From positions 31,580,501 through 31,644,500 of the forward strand of contig JASXTE010000009.1 of NCBI GenBank assembly GCA_030280995.1: a stretch of 64,000 nt of DNA. Reading direction: 5' to 3'. The DNA is from Hemileia vastatrix. Lineage: Eukaryota > Basidiomycota > Pucciniomycetes > Pucciniales > Zaghouaniaceae. The notes beneath the pieces were generated by a model. That model did not search any database and was not told the origin of the DNA. It worked only from the letters and a program-made list of their open reading frames with translations. Below, in pieces: positions 21,535-33,769 of this stretch. Every line of letters starts with the position of its first letter. Position 1 is the first letter of the stretch. The translations under genes were made by a program, and so were the position numbers.

Positions 21535-21968
21535 ATAATAGTTTCAAATTCTGAGTTGACAGGAATTTTCAACAAAATAAGTCACTGATTGTGTTTTATA
21601 TTTTTTTTAAAAAAATTAATGAAATTATTAAGCAGTTTAAAGGTGTTATTTTTGTAATGAATAATACAATTTTACATCCTTTTATTGATCAATTTCAATT
21701 CAAAATTAACATTGAATTATGTTTCATTAAAAAATGCAGTGAATTAATCTGATTTTTAAGCTCTCCTTATTTTATTTCTATTAATTGTGCATTAAAATCT
21801 CAATATATTTTCAGTAAAGATCTATCCATCCTTTAAAAAGAGTGCAAGATAATTTCAACTTAAAGCTCAGTATGAGTTCAGTATAGGTTCAGTCTGAGTT
21901 CCATCTTAGTTTCATCTGACTTCAAGTTGAGGACTTGCTAGCAAGTCCCCCCCAACTATTGCGTGGTG
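21535..21968 (+). mobile_element. Decayed right half of a palindrome-ended MITE
   Basis: The right end (GAGGACTTGCTAGCAAGTCC, then ATTGCGTGGTG ending at 21968) and the preceding TTCAGTCTGAG / TTCCATCT repeats match the 887-bp copies. The interior shares a GTCACTGATT...TTAATAAAATTATT-like stretch. The left end is missing. It is older and more diverged than the other copies. Confidence 0.7.
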
Positions 21969-22050
21969 TAATATTCTTAAGAGTTCAACTTATTTAAGAA
22001 AAAGAACAAACTAAAATTAAAATTATGAAGTTCAAGTCTCAAGAAAATAG

Positions 22051-23823
22051 TGTGGAGTTTCACTCAACCCATGACACTCAAAGCAAAAGAAGCTCATAAA
22101 GTTCATAATACAGGTCATAATTATCTCAATTAAACCCATACACAAAATGCAGAATTAACATTTGCTTAGCAACTGGGTTTCTTTTGTGTTCTAAATCCAG
22201 ACTTGATTATTTAACTACAATTTATCTAAATACTAAATTAGTCAATTGATTCAATTATGCCCTTATGCTTTTCAATTTTAGAAAACTAATGTACTATTAG
22301 CACTATTGTCAATTAAACCTTCTAAATGTGGGTTATTTTTTTGGAGGATTGTTAAAGGGTCTGTGAATAGTAACAGGTGGTAATTTTAGAGAGTCCGCAA
22401 TATGGTAATGAGATTTACCAAAAGGGTCAATGCAAGGTGGAGTTTTCTAAATAAATGGTGTTGGTTTTGATTCAGCATTCCTAAAAATCAAATTATAATA
22501 TCCTTGGGACAGTAGTTGAATTTATAGTAATATATATTGGAAATTATTGTTTCCTTCATTTTATTAATAATAAATAAAAAATAAATCCTGAATCCTTAAA
22601 GAATTTCCCTTAATTATTAAGTTTCCAACCCTTTGTGAGATTTCTTAGAATATTTGTATCACCTTTAAGTCTATATTATTATTCCTCTCAAAAATATCTT
22701 GAAGCAGGATTAGTTTCTTTGACATATCGTGGAACCACTTCTTCAAGTTATCATCTGTACCTCAATGTATTTTATACTCTCCTTCTCAATCTCACTTACT
22801 CAGGAACACCCTTGACCTTGTGTGTAGGTTGATCAGTGAAAGTATAATTTTGTTCTGCATAGCTCTCATTCTTTGGTACTACTACCTATTTTGCATGTGA
22901 TAAATCTAAATGTCACCCATTCAATAAACTTCTCCCATAGGCATTAATACTAGGGCTCATTCTAAATGAAATTTACCATCTATATGGCCTGTTTCCAGAA
23001 CTCACTTCTTTGAACCTCTAGATATAAGGGAAGGGTAACATTCAATCCAATCCATGCAGGATATTCCTCAGGATTTCAAAGGTTCTAGTGAAGAAGAAGA
23101 ATGCAAGGACACTATGCATGAGCCACCTGAGAGCTTTCTAGCAACACTTCAGGCCAACCTTTAGATTCTGCGCCATCTGCTTCATTGGAAGAGTTCATGA
23201 AACTTTTTTGTGAAAAAATTTCAAATAATTACTCTTCTGAGGGATCTAAATTTAAAACTCCTTTTATGAGATCCCATGATGAATTCGATGGAGAGCACCC
23301 AGACAAATTTCAATATTTTTTGCAAACCTGCAACTAATTATTCTATAAGAACCCTTTAACCTTTAACACATATCACACCAAGGTTACTTAAGATTTCACA
23401 TTTTTAGCTGGAAAAGCATCAAGAGGGTTCATACATTATCTTCTAATTCTGTCTTTGATGGAAGCCAATTTACTTATCAATAATTATGAAAAGTTCAAGG
23501 ACCATCTCTTTACATTTTTTGGTGACCCAAATGTAGCATATAGCACAGAAATCAAACTTGACTTCCTTTTTATGAAGAATAATAGCAAAGATTATGAATA
23601 CATCTCAAACTTCAGGGCTTTAAAAACTAAATTAGGTTTGAACAATTAAGATTTAAAGTATCATTTCAAAAAAGGACTTCCATCAAGGATCCTAGATCAA
23701 TTGAATCTTAACCATTGAAAAAATTATCACTTTGGTGGATTTGATGGATAGGACCCCTGAGCTTGACAATGCTTCTCAAGGACAACTCCAACATTGACTC
23801 AACACCCATAAATATACTCATGG
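22051..23823 (+). mobile_element. Element B0: old truncated B-family element (LTR plus partial gag)
   Basis: The LTR (22051-22841) matches the B1 5' LTR throughout but is strongly diverged, and almost every TCG of B1 is TCA or TTG here. It is followed by GTATAATTTT, the decayed self-priming site, and by gag. The element stops at 23823, where D1 is inserted in gag. The rest of the element is not found on the other side of D1. Confidence 0.8.
22905..23823 (+). pseudogene. B0 gag remnant
   Basis: It aligns with B1 gag (8571 onward). One 64-codon frame (23455-23649) keeps the LLINNYEKFKDHLFTFFGDP segment. There are numerous stops and frame breaks, many explained by C-to-T or G-to-A change at former TCGA sites. 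Confidence 0.8.
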
Positions 23824-24877
23824 TGTGGCAGTCTAAATTTTATAATGGCACTTAAAATATCTTTAAATGATTTTGGGGATTGGAAAGGCCAATATAATTT
23901 TATATATTTTTATTATAAAAAGAATGGATGGTTTATTGCAAAAAATGGGTCAATTAATTGATTCAATATGAAACATTTATTAATGGTCAAGAAATGCAAG
24001 TATAAGTTTAAAAGTGCAAGAAAATAAAATAAAGGCGTCTAAGGAACCTTTGGAAATTTTTGGGTAATTTTCACTGTTTTTCTTATATTCTTAATAATTT
24101 TAGAAAGTATTTTTGATTATTTTTGATTTTTAATAGTTTAATTAACTTTAATACTTTTTAGCTCAGTGAATAAGGTTGCTCTAGCTACAAAAAATTAATG
24201 GGAGGTTCTCCATAAATAACTTTATAATATTTAAATCTTGTTGATTTCTTAATAGTGTTTTAAGGTTCTAGTTGAGTCCAGAAGTACCTAAAAGCTCCAG
24301 GATACTCCGGAAGAGCTCTGGACAGACTTTGGAGGAAAAAATAGGGCACATGACTTGACTATGCATATAAAGGTTTTAGAGTTAAAATTAGTAGGTAAAT
24401 CTTACAACACACTATAACCAACTACCATAATTGTTTTTATATAAAATTTCATCAATTGTAATACCCTTATCAAATAACATTTTTATACAACTCATCATAA
24501 ATATTACACAACAGCTCATTAATATATACTTATAGGGTATCATTGTAAAGGTCTCAGCTTCAGTGACTAACTTATAACATCATTTTAAATAAATAAAACT
24601 TCATAAAAATATATAAGTCTATCCTTTAGATAACTTTTCTTAGTGCAAATTTACTGCTGTATTTTTTACTCCTGACATATAGATCCCCGATTGTACATCT
24701 CAAAACTGTTAATATCAATTGGTCAACCAGCCATTTTTGTATCAAATAGACATTTAAAATTATTTAATTTTGAGCTCTTGTTTAACTTAGAGAGACAGGA
24801 TTTTCTTCTATTTATCCAACTCCCTTGGATTCTGCTTAAAGCAAGGCAACTGTAAGAGTCTTTCTATATTGCTGGCA
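23824..24877 (+). repeat. 5' LTR of D1
   Basis: Begins TGTGGCAG and ends near GGCA at 24877. It aligns with 43725-44809 with many substitutions and indels. A TATA-like CATATAAAGG occurs near 24364. The exact right end is uncertain by a few bases. Confidence 0.8.
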
Positions 24878-24881
24878 CCCA

Positions 24882-24892
24882 TGGTTGGGTTC
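24882..24892 (+). promoter_or_regulatory. Candidate tRNA primer-binding site of D1
   Basis: TGGTTGGGTTC, four bases after the LTR. Its complement ends in CCA (GAACCCAACCA), as a tRNA 3' end would. The tRNA is not identified. Confidence 0.5.
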
Positions 24893-24996
24893 AGATTTTT
24901 TGGCTTTTAACAAACTTAATTGATAATTGGACTATCTTAGCCTGAAAGAGGCTTATATTGGACTCATTGTTTTCATTTTGATCTTTGGTCTTTGGG

Positions 24997-26172
24997 ATGT
25001 CTGTTGCTTCTGGATCTGGTGTTTTGGCTGCTGGTGTACCTATTAGGGCACCAGTAAGGATTGTATCTTGGGATGGGCCCAAGTTCTCTGGTGATGATTT
25101 GAATGGATTTTTATATAGGTATGAATTTACTTCTGGTATTAATGGTGCTATACCTCTGGATATGGTGATGCACATTAGGTTTTTTTTTGGTGATATAAAG
25201 GTGGAGGAAGAGGTTATCAAGATAGATGGCTATAATGGACAAGATTGAGAGAAGATTTAGATATATATAGAAAAAAGGTGGCCAACGGTTTATTCATTGC
25301 AGGATCTTAATGATATTGCTGGAAGATGGGAATCTAAAGGTGATTAACATCTCTAAGGTCAGTATCATAATTTTATGGATGAATTTCAGGTGATTTTGGA
25401 TTATCTGTTAGATTGTGATTTTATATATCATGAAGACAAAGCAAAAGATGTTTTTGGAATGGTATGGGTAATAATGTTAAAGAGGTTGTTTGGGATTTCT
25501 TTTAAATTATAATTTGAGGAATAATAGTAGAACTAGAGAAAGTAGGATTCCATCTATGGAGTTTGTATAGAAGGCTGTTTTGGATTATCTTTATTCTCTT
25601 ACTAATGTTGAATTGGACCCTGAAGGAGACACTTTGGTGACTCAAGAGGTAGAAGAGGATGGTGTTAAAATTTTGGATTCAGCTACTCCTGAAGATTTTG
25701 GCCAGCCAGAAGATATTGTTTTGGATGATGATTCTTTTAGGACAGAAGAAGTTTCACAAGATAAAGATGTTTCTTTCACTGATGAATTTTTTTTGGATTT
25801 TGAAGATGATTTTATCCTGGCTGATGTGGAGGTTTATTCATAGGATTGTTTCTCTTCAGTTTTACGTTCAGAAGCAGAATATATCTGCAATGTAGAATTA
25901 TATTGTTTTGTTGGACTGAATTTATCTTTGGAGGATTTATTTCAATCTCAAGAAGAGATTGTAAAATTGGATATTGATTTTCCTGCACTAATCAAGAGTG
26001 AAGAGTCATTTGTTGATGGAGTGAATGACTTGGATTCACCTAAAATTTTGAATAATGTGTGTTATTCTTTATGTCCTTTGGTAGGACAAAGTCTTACAGT
26101 TGATTTTTGTGGGATTAGGAACTGGTGGAAACGCCCTTGGGGCACATTTATGAGTTTCTACAAGGGGATATA
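24997..26172 (+). pseudogene. D1 Gag
   Basis: Starts at ATG 24997 (MSVASGSG) and reads WDGPKFSGDDLNGFLYRYEF, a typical start of gypsy Gag in this lineage. It is followed after a stop by IYIEKRWP and YSLQDLNDIAGRW. Frames at 25580-25843 and 25928-26173 are acidic. Several stops and frame changes separate them. Neither a zinc knuckle nor an obvious protease DSG/DTG motif is found before RT. Confidence 0.65.
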
Positions 26173-27032
26173 AAGAATTTAATTCCTCCAAAATGAGGAT
26201 AAAATACCTTAAATAATGGCTGGATTTTTTATCTTTAGGTTGATTAATTTTGGATTCTTTTATTTACTTCAATAATTTTATGGACACCCCAATTTTTTGG
26301 GGTAGGTAGGGCTGATTGCCCTAATTTTAGAATCTCTCCTCAATAAGAGATCCCGGATTTAAATATGTCAGCTCATTTAGAGATAACTCTAGTGTGTTCT
26401 CAATTATTTTCTTTCCATATTTCCTTGAAATTTCATTATGTGTTGAATTTTTTATATGTTTGTTATCCTTATGAAATTTTTCTATTAATTTTAAAAATGG
26501 TTCAAGAGGAAAGATGGTTTGAATTGTTTTGGATAAAAGATGAAATGGTAATTTTGTTAATATAGTGCACAATAGTGGTGTTGAATGAGGTGGTATATTT
26601 AATGGCCTCCAGCCAGAGGATAAACTGAAATTAACTCATCAAAATAACTAAAAAAAATTTAATATAATTGATTCAAAAAAATATTTGTGATAATTCTATT
26701 TCTTCCCTCCAGCAAGATCTTAAATTGCACAATTTATTTACTGGCGATTTTGAGAAGGAATATGGTAGTTAAGGTGATGGAAAATTAGATGTAAAATTAT
26801 ACAAAGAAAAGGGGTTAAAAATTATAAAATTAATAATAAAAATTATCTTTCAACTTATTTTGTTTCTGATTCTGATGATCAAGAAAGTTATGATTACAAA
26901 TTATTTAACAATTTATCTAGAAGAGATCTTATTCCTCAAGTCAAATAGGATGTTGATGCAGCTAAATGTGAAAATGTAGCTAATAAGGTCAGAAAAATTA
27001 ACAAACCTCTTCTGGCTGATTTAAACCAACCT
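26173..27032 (+). other. D1 stretch between gag and RT, unassigned
   Basis: The protease should lie here, but no D-T/S-G motif is visible. At 26280-26350 three short stem-loops follow each other (CCCCAA/TTGGGG, AGGGC/GCCCT and one of TCTCT/AGAGA type). From about 26850 the frames begin to resemble the pre-RT linker. Confidence 0.4.
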
Positions 27033-28760
27033 TTGAAGAGGCAAATTTTATCAAGGGATCCATATTACTATCCTTTAGTTAAAAATCCACTTGAATTTTA
27101 TGAAACATCAAGAGACAGTCTTGAGAGACTAGGTGTTGTTGACTTTGGACCTGAAGATTGGCTGTCAGATAATGAGAAGAAGTTTTTGTTGGATGTGATG
27201 GTAAAAATGGAGAGCCCCATTGCTTATGTTGAAGAGGAGAGAGGTGTTTTAAAGAATTCTTATGGGGAGCCTTACAAGATTCCTGTAGTATTTCACAAAC
27301 CATAGCAGTAAAAGCTGATTCCAATTCCTGAAGCTTTAAAATAAAATTATATTGAAGTCTTTAGAGAACAAATTTGAGCTGGATTATATGAGAATTCCTT
27401 ATAAAGTTACTCAATTCGAGTGTTCTACAGCAAGAAACCTAATGGCAAGCTCAGGGCAGTGCATGATCTTAGGGAACAAAATAGGGTTACAATAAAAGAT
27501 GCTGGTATACCACCTAGTGCAGAGGAGATTTTAGAGGTATCTTCCGGTAGAGTGTGTTATGGATTGGTTGATATTATGAGGGGATATGATGAGAGAAGAT
27601 TAAACCCTGTTTCTAGGCCTCTTACTACTTTTGGTACTCAACTTGGAAAATTATAATTGACAAGATTAACACAAGGTGCAACAAATTTGGTTGCATTTTA
27701 TGAGGCTCAGATGGTTTAAATTCTTCAAGTTGAAATCCCACAATATTCTGGTATATTTATTGATTATGGTGGAATTAAAGGTTGTTCAACAGATTAAAAT
27801 AATGAAGTGTGGGATGAGAATCCAGGGATACCAAAATTCATCTGGTAGTATGCTTCTGTTTTAGAGGGAATTTTGTTTAGAAATGAAGAGGCTGGTACAA
27901 AAATTTTTGGATCAAAGTTTCTTGTTATGTAACAGCTTTAGAGATTCTAGGTCATGTGGTATGTAGAGAGGTAATGGTCATGTCAATGAGAAATGTGAAT
28001 AAAATACAGTCCTAGCCAAGACCCAAGAATATAACCAAAGTCAGAGGGTTGTTAGGAATATGTGTTTATGTTAGTATGTTTATCAAGGATTTTTCTTCAT
28101 TAGATTCCCTTTTGAGAAGGTTGACTAGAAATGATGCTGATTGGGAGTGGGATGAAGAGTGTGAAGTGGCGTTTGTGAAGTTTAGGAAGGTGGTTAAAGA
28201 AGATATTTTAATCCATAAATTAAATTATGGTAAAGGAGAAGGTAGGCTTTATTTGGATCTGGAATTAAGTCAAGTTGCTGCAGTGGAAGTCTTGATTCAA
28301 ATGGATAAAGCTGTAAAAATCAGGCCAGTCAGGTATAAATCTGTAGTTTTTACTGAGGTGGAATCAGGATATTCTCAACCAAAATTAGAACTCTGTGGAG
28401 TGTCAAAAATCTGAAGAAATTGATAAATGTTTCATGGGGTCAACAATTCAAACATCAAGTGGATGCAAAATCTTTAATTCAAATGATTAATTCCTCAAGT
28501 TTTCAGAATGCATCCATGACAAGATGGGTAGCTTTTATTCAAAATTTTTCATTGATTTAGTTCATAAGCCTGAAAAACAAATCACTATTCCATACATATT
28601 ATAAAAAAGACCACCAACTAAAAATGATCATTCCTCAGAAGAATACAATGAAGATATACCTGTTAACAAGGCCAGCACAAAAGTGCTGATGAATTTCATT
28701 ACCTCCCCCATGCGATTAAACAGGCTGGTTCAACATGTATAAATAATGACAATTAAAACC
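27033..28760 (+). pseudogene. D1 reverse transcriptase and RNase H
   Basis: The RT starts with a linker (27033-27305, PYYYPLVKNPLEFYETSRDS...). The fingers contain VFYSKKPNGKLRAVHDLREQN and GLVDIMRGYDERRL. The active-site position reads FIDY (27756-27767); the expected second Asp is Tyr, so it would be inactive. Downstream, 28049-28414 matches the RT-connection and RNase H region (LLRRLTRNDADWEWDEECE, LYLDLELS). Many stops interrupt the frame. Confidence 0.75.
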
Positions 28761-29194
28761 TACCCCACAAGGATAACCTGGCTAGTTGTATAAATGTGGA
28801 AAGTAATGTGCTTTGAGAGTCTGATGTTGGTGTAGATAAATTTGGTAAAAAAGAGGTTGGAGAAGATGTGGTATATTATGTTGAGTATGGTGAAATTTTG
28901 TGGGATAGTAGTAAATTGGTGAGTGTTGTATGAGTTAGATAAATAGACAATTTGGAGAGAGGTTGGGAGAATGTGAAAACTTGGCTAAAAAGAGGTTGGA
29001 TGATGAAGAAGTGGTTGATGCTGAAAGGGGGGTAAAAAATGTAGAACAAAATTTGGTTAAAATAAGGTTGGAAAATTCAGAGGTGGAAAACTCAAAAGCT
29101 TATATGATAAGTAGGAAAAGTCAAGGATTAAAATTGTTGACTCATTCATGTGCAGGTGATTTTGGTGATAGAAAAGTGCCCATAGATGTGGTAG
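28761..29194 (+). other. D1 RNase H-integrase linker, broken by element C
   Basis: An 80-codon Glu/Lys-rich frame starting at 28963 (KKRLDDEEVVDAERG) runs into the left LTR of element C. D1 coding resumes at 39625. No conserved motif is recognised. Confidence 0.4.
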
Positions 29195-30370
29195 CGTCAG
29201 CCTAGGTATCCCCAGGACTGATAAATTCTTATGTTTAAAATAAGACAACCTTAATTATATTAAACTTACAACTTAAAAATAAGGTTATAATACTTATATA
29301 TATGTTTAAAATACCTATATATATAATTATTACACTATTATATAACTTATAGTAGTTTAAATAGCTTATCCATAGCCTTATAATACTAATTAAGGTGTTA
29401 ATGGAGCCATAATATACTTATCTTAAGTGATATTAAGTAATAATAGACATGCATAAGCTTATATGTATACATAAACCTCATATTCAGAGAAATATGTAGT
29501 TATAATATGTATATTTAGCTCTATAACTGGGTTTTAACATCTTAATAGCCTATAGCCTTTATTTTTCTGCTTATTTTAGGTCATATGGAAATATTCAGTG
29601 GACTCAGAATGCCTACACAAGCATATACACCTTTTTCAGGCGCATATATCCAGTCTGGACAACTTAATCTGATTCCTTTGATGGATTTTCACAGATTTAT
29701 GAGTTGGGATATGATAAATGGGTTAATATGGATGCTTGGGGATGTTATTGGGGGCTTGCAAAGTTAATTTGGTTCCTTTATATGCTTCGGGTTTTATTAT
29801 ATATTCTTTAGATGAGTTATTTTACCTGTCTCTTTATGGTATCTGCTTTCATCTGTTTATTCTATTTATGGTATGGGTCTGTGGTATCATTAATTGTGAT
29901 GGAGGGTCCTTACTGGAGGTCTGTGTGTTAAAAATGCTTGAAGTGGACGCCATGGGGAGGTTATGGGCCCTCAAAGTTCTGTAATTGCAGGGGATAGCAG
30001 TGACATCATTTGGATTGAAGGTTTGTGCACTCCAGTGGATTTTGAAATAAGTAAGGGAGGATTTGACAGGTTATTGGACATCACTTACTTACTACAATTA
30101 AAATAAACACTATAAAACAGTTATTATAATATATAAATATATTATAAAGCATTTATAAATTGATATTATATTTATATAAGCTATAACTATATTTTTTTAT
30201 CTCTTTTCCACCACTAGCCCGCATAAAATCTAAGTATTGTGAGTTTATATTGAAAATAACTATTTTATTAGTCTTCCACTGAGATTTTATCACAAAATCA
30301 TTTATTAATAAGTAGTTGGGCTATTATTATTTACTATTAAATTATACTTAGATACTAGCATACACTGACA
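29195..30370 (+). repeat. 5' LTR of element C
   Basis: 1176 bp. The first base is C instead of T (CGTCAGCC); it ends ACTGACA. It is related to the solo LTR at 2614-3981 (inverted) and to 38824-39624. Confidence 0.85.
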
Positions 30371-30371
30371 A

Positions 30372-30381
30372 TGGGGGGTCC
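30372..30381 (+). promoter_or_regulatory. tRNA-type primer-binding site of element C
   Basis: TGGGGGGTCC begins one base after the LTR. The TGG start and position fit pairing with a tRNA ending GGACCCCCCA. This contrasts with the self-priming site of family B. Confidence 0.5.
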
Positions 30382-30870
30382 TTTCTTAATTATTACTTAT
30401 TATTTAGTATAAGCCTTAGGACCTAATTTTTACTCTAGTATATCTAATACAAACAAAATATTTGGTTCTTCAGCACATAAGGAGATCATAATAGCTCAGT
30501 GATTGCATAAAAGAACCCTTATAATAATTTTACTAATTTTTTATAATAAAAATTAGGTGTTTACAGTAGTAACTGTACCCAATATAAATCCAATTTCACT
30601 TGGTATTTGGTCACCAATATAACATCAAATTAAATTGGTATTTGGTTATATATTGGTAAGCTAACTATTCACCCTCATAAAGGTATACCTAAACTTACTA
30701 TTTTATTTTTAAAAAATTTTTCAAAAATTTTTTTTAGATAAATAAAGATATAAATTCAGGTTAAGCTCCAGTGCTTTTATTAGTAATTATATTGTGAATA
30801 ATTTTTGTCTACTAATTACCATACGGGTTTCCTCTTTTTTAGACATGAAGAATAGTTATTTAAAGTCATA

Positions 30871-32969
30871 ATGAGTTCTCCAAAGGACAATGTAAGCTAT
30901 AAACCTGCTTTTAATACCAGTTCTAAAGCTAAAAAACTGTTCCAGGACATCACTATGGAGGGCCAATCATACCCACATCCAGAAACAATGAGCATAGAAG
31001 AAAATGACACCTTATTAAAAAAGATAACTATAAAAAGGACTTCACCTCCACTTCAGGATCAACTCTCCGATAAGGCCAAACAGGTTCTGAAACTAGAGGA
31101 GTCAAGATCTTCCATACTAAAGGAAGTAGAACAGCTGCAAAACAACCGCAAGGTGAAATTTCAGCAAATAAACAAAACTTTGGCAGATTAAAAGGAATTA
31201 TAGCCAAATAAGCAACCCCCTACCAAAGGAGGATCAATTCAGTCACAGGAAAAGATCCTGGTAGATAAATGGAAGTGGGATTGGTTCCATCAGCAGTGGT
31301 CAAGCCACAATTGCAACAGAGATCCACCCCCTCACCAGACAACCTCAGCTCACCCTTACAGAGGAAAGCAAAAGTGCAAAAAGTAAGAGCTTTCTCCTAT
31401 CCCTTGGTAAGTAGATTACCCTCTCAGACTGAACACAATACTAATGATTACAATTTAGGTAATTTTATTGATGTTAAATCTGTCCAAAAAATTGAGAAGG
31501 ACTTAAGACAATTAGGTTTTGATGTAGATACACCTGATTTATCTTTTGTTAATAACAATAGTACTATTTACAATAATAATACAGTTAAACCTCAGATTCC
31601 ACCACTTATTAGTGAGATGAGAGCTTCACAAAATAGTGAAGAATGTGAGAAGGAATACTTGGAGTATTTTAATTATAACCCAACTGTCCATATAACTGTT
31701 TCAGCATTATGGAATAGAATGACTGAGTGTGAGGAACAGACAATTAAGCTCACAAGTGATACAATTTAATCCTTGAAATTGAAAATTTCTCAACTGGTAA
31801 CAAGAAATAAATAATAAGAGAATGAAAACTTGGCTCTAACTCTTAAATATTATTCTATAAGTAATAAATATAGTGAACTTTCAAACTAATTCTGTGAGTT
31901 AGAAAAATTGTATGAAGCACATTTATTTAAATATTAATCAAGAAAAAAGTTATCTTTTGCACAAACAAATCAGAGTGTTTCTGATCTGTTACAAAGATTA
32001 ACTAAGGTTGAGATTGAAACTGCCAATCTATTAATGAATCAGGATATTCATTACTATAAACAGTATAATAATAATCCTTTCATTTGAAAAAATGAATCTT
32101 AATCATTTCCAATTCCACCACAAGCAAAATAATCTGGTGGAAGTGTCAAGTCTGAGAAGACAAATGTAAGTAACAAATCTGTGCAAGAGGAAATGAAATA
32201 CTATTTCTCCAGAGTTAATGAGTTATTGAATTTACCTAAGATTAGTGATATTAAATCCAACCAGAAAAACTGGCCAAAGATTGGTCAGTACCAAACTTAT
32301 GATGGGGAAGCCAGCTGTGATTGAAAGCATTTTATTCAAAGAATTGATAATTTAAAACTCTAATATAAGCTACCAGATGAAGAAATAACATCAAAATTGA
32401 TTTCTTTATTTAAGGATGTTGCTTTATTATGGTTTGAAACTGTATTAAGTGAGGGTAAAGATTACTCTTTGGCTGAATGGAACCATCTTATTGAAAACAA
32501 ATTTGGGGTTTATAAGTTCAGACTAGCTCAGAAAATATTATATGAGAAAACTAGGTATACTCCTTTGAATGGTGACAAATCAATGGTATTTTTAATGAAT
32601 TTAAATAAAATATTGAAAGCCATTGAGCCAAATATGGATTTTAACTTATGTAAAGATAAAATAAAATATAAATTATGTATATCTGTCAGAGACATTGTTG
32701 TAGCTAGAACAATAATAGTTTATCAATACTCTGAATTTATTAATATTTTTAATGAAATATTATTAAACCATAAGTATGAAGCAAGTTACACCACTTATAA
32801 ACAAAATAATGAACCTGTGAAAAATCAGAATTCAAAAACACTGCAGAAAAATCAGAAACAACCAACTGAACCTGTAGTACCTAAAAAGTATGAGACTAAT
32901 ACTTGTTATAAGTGTAATAAGCCTTGGGTTAAAAGTCAAAAATTTGAGAAAAACATTAATATTTTTTAA
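30871..32969 (+). pseudogene. Element C Gag
   Basis: Starts at ATG 30871 (MSSPKDNVSY). It has a charged coiled-coil-like N-terminus (KAKQVLKLEESRSSILKEVE), a middle frame at 31269-31769 and a capsid-like frame at 32397-32969 (ALLWFETVLSEG, WNHLIENKFG). It ends with a cysteine pair CYKC (near 32910), the remains of a zinc knuckle. Stops occur at about 31189, 31767, 31889 and elsewhere. It parallels the gag of element A, including a shared WKWDW segment. Confidence 0.72.
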
Positions 32970-33180
32970 AATCAGCATTAATCTGAAAATGAACCAGAAA
33001 AAAGTAAAGATCCAAGTGATTATGACAGAATATCTCATATAGTCATGAAAATGAAGTCTGTATGTTGGAGGATGATTTTTCCATCTTTGAAAATCCAATA
33101 TTGAGTATGGACTCAAATAAATCTTTAATATATTTTTAGGATGCTGAAATCATTAAGGATAAACAAGCTGATAAATTAAA

Positions 33181-33640
33181 AATGACACCTATCACGGTTC
33201 CAGAAATCATTTCTGGAGAAAATGTAAATATAGTATTGGACACAGGAGCTTCTGGTTCTGTTGTTTCTGCAAATACATTACAGAAAATTGATAGTGCTTA
33301 TAAGTTAAAGCTTGAAACCCTTCAAAGTAAAAATTGGTGAGGTTTTCGATCAGTACTACACCCCATTGGTAGATAAAAAGCTTCTGTTTTATTTAAACAT
33401 CTACACAGTTATGTTAGAGTAATTGGTGACTTTCTAGTAATGGATAATACTTATTGTAGTAGCTGTTTTATCATTGGAAATAAAATTTTCACTAATTTTG
33501 GTGTGAAATTTGACCCTTCTAATAATAATTTTACAATTGGCATGAATGGTAAAAGAAAATTTAAAGTAAATTCTTTTAACATAGTCTTAAGTATTGAGTC
33601 AGAAATAGATATGCCTTGCAAAGGAAGAGAATAAAATGAG
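33181..33640 (+). pseudogene. Element C protease
   Basis: The retropepsin motif D-T-G-A lies at 33239-33250 in VLDTGASGSVVS. The C-terminal part (GDFLVMDN, FIIGNKIFTNFGVKFDPS) aligns with the element A protease. A TGA near 33338 and a TAA near 33376 break the frame. Confidence 0.78.
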
Positions 33641-33769
33641 ATGGTACTTCTGGAAACAGAAATTTTTTAAGCATCATTTGGCACTCAGATAAGTGAAACT
33701 GAGTAAAAAAATATTTTGGACTTAATAAAGGCATCTCAAATGGATTTCGCACATGGGACCAATTAACTT

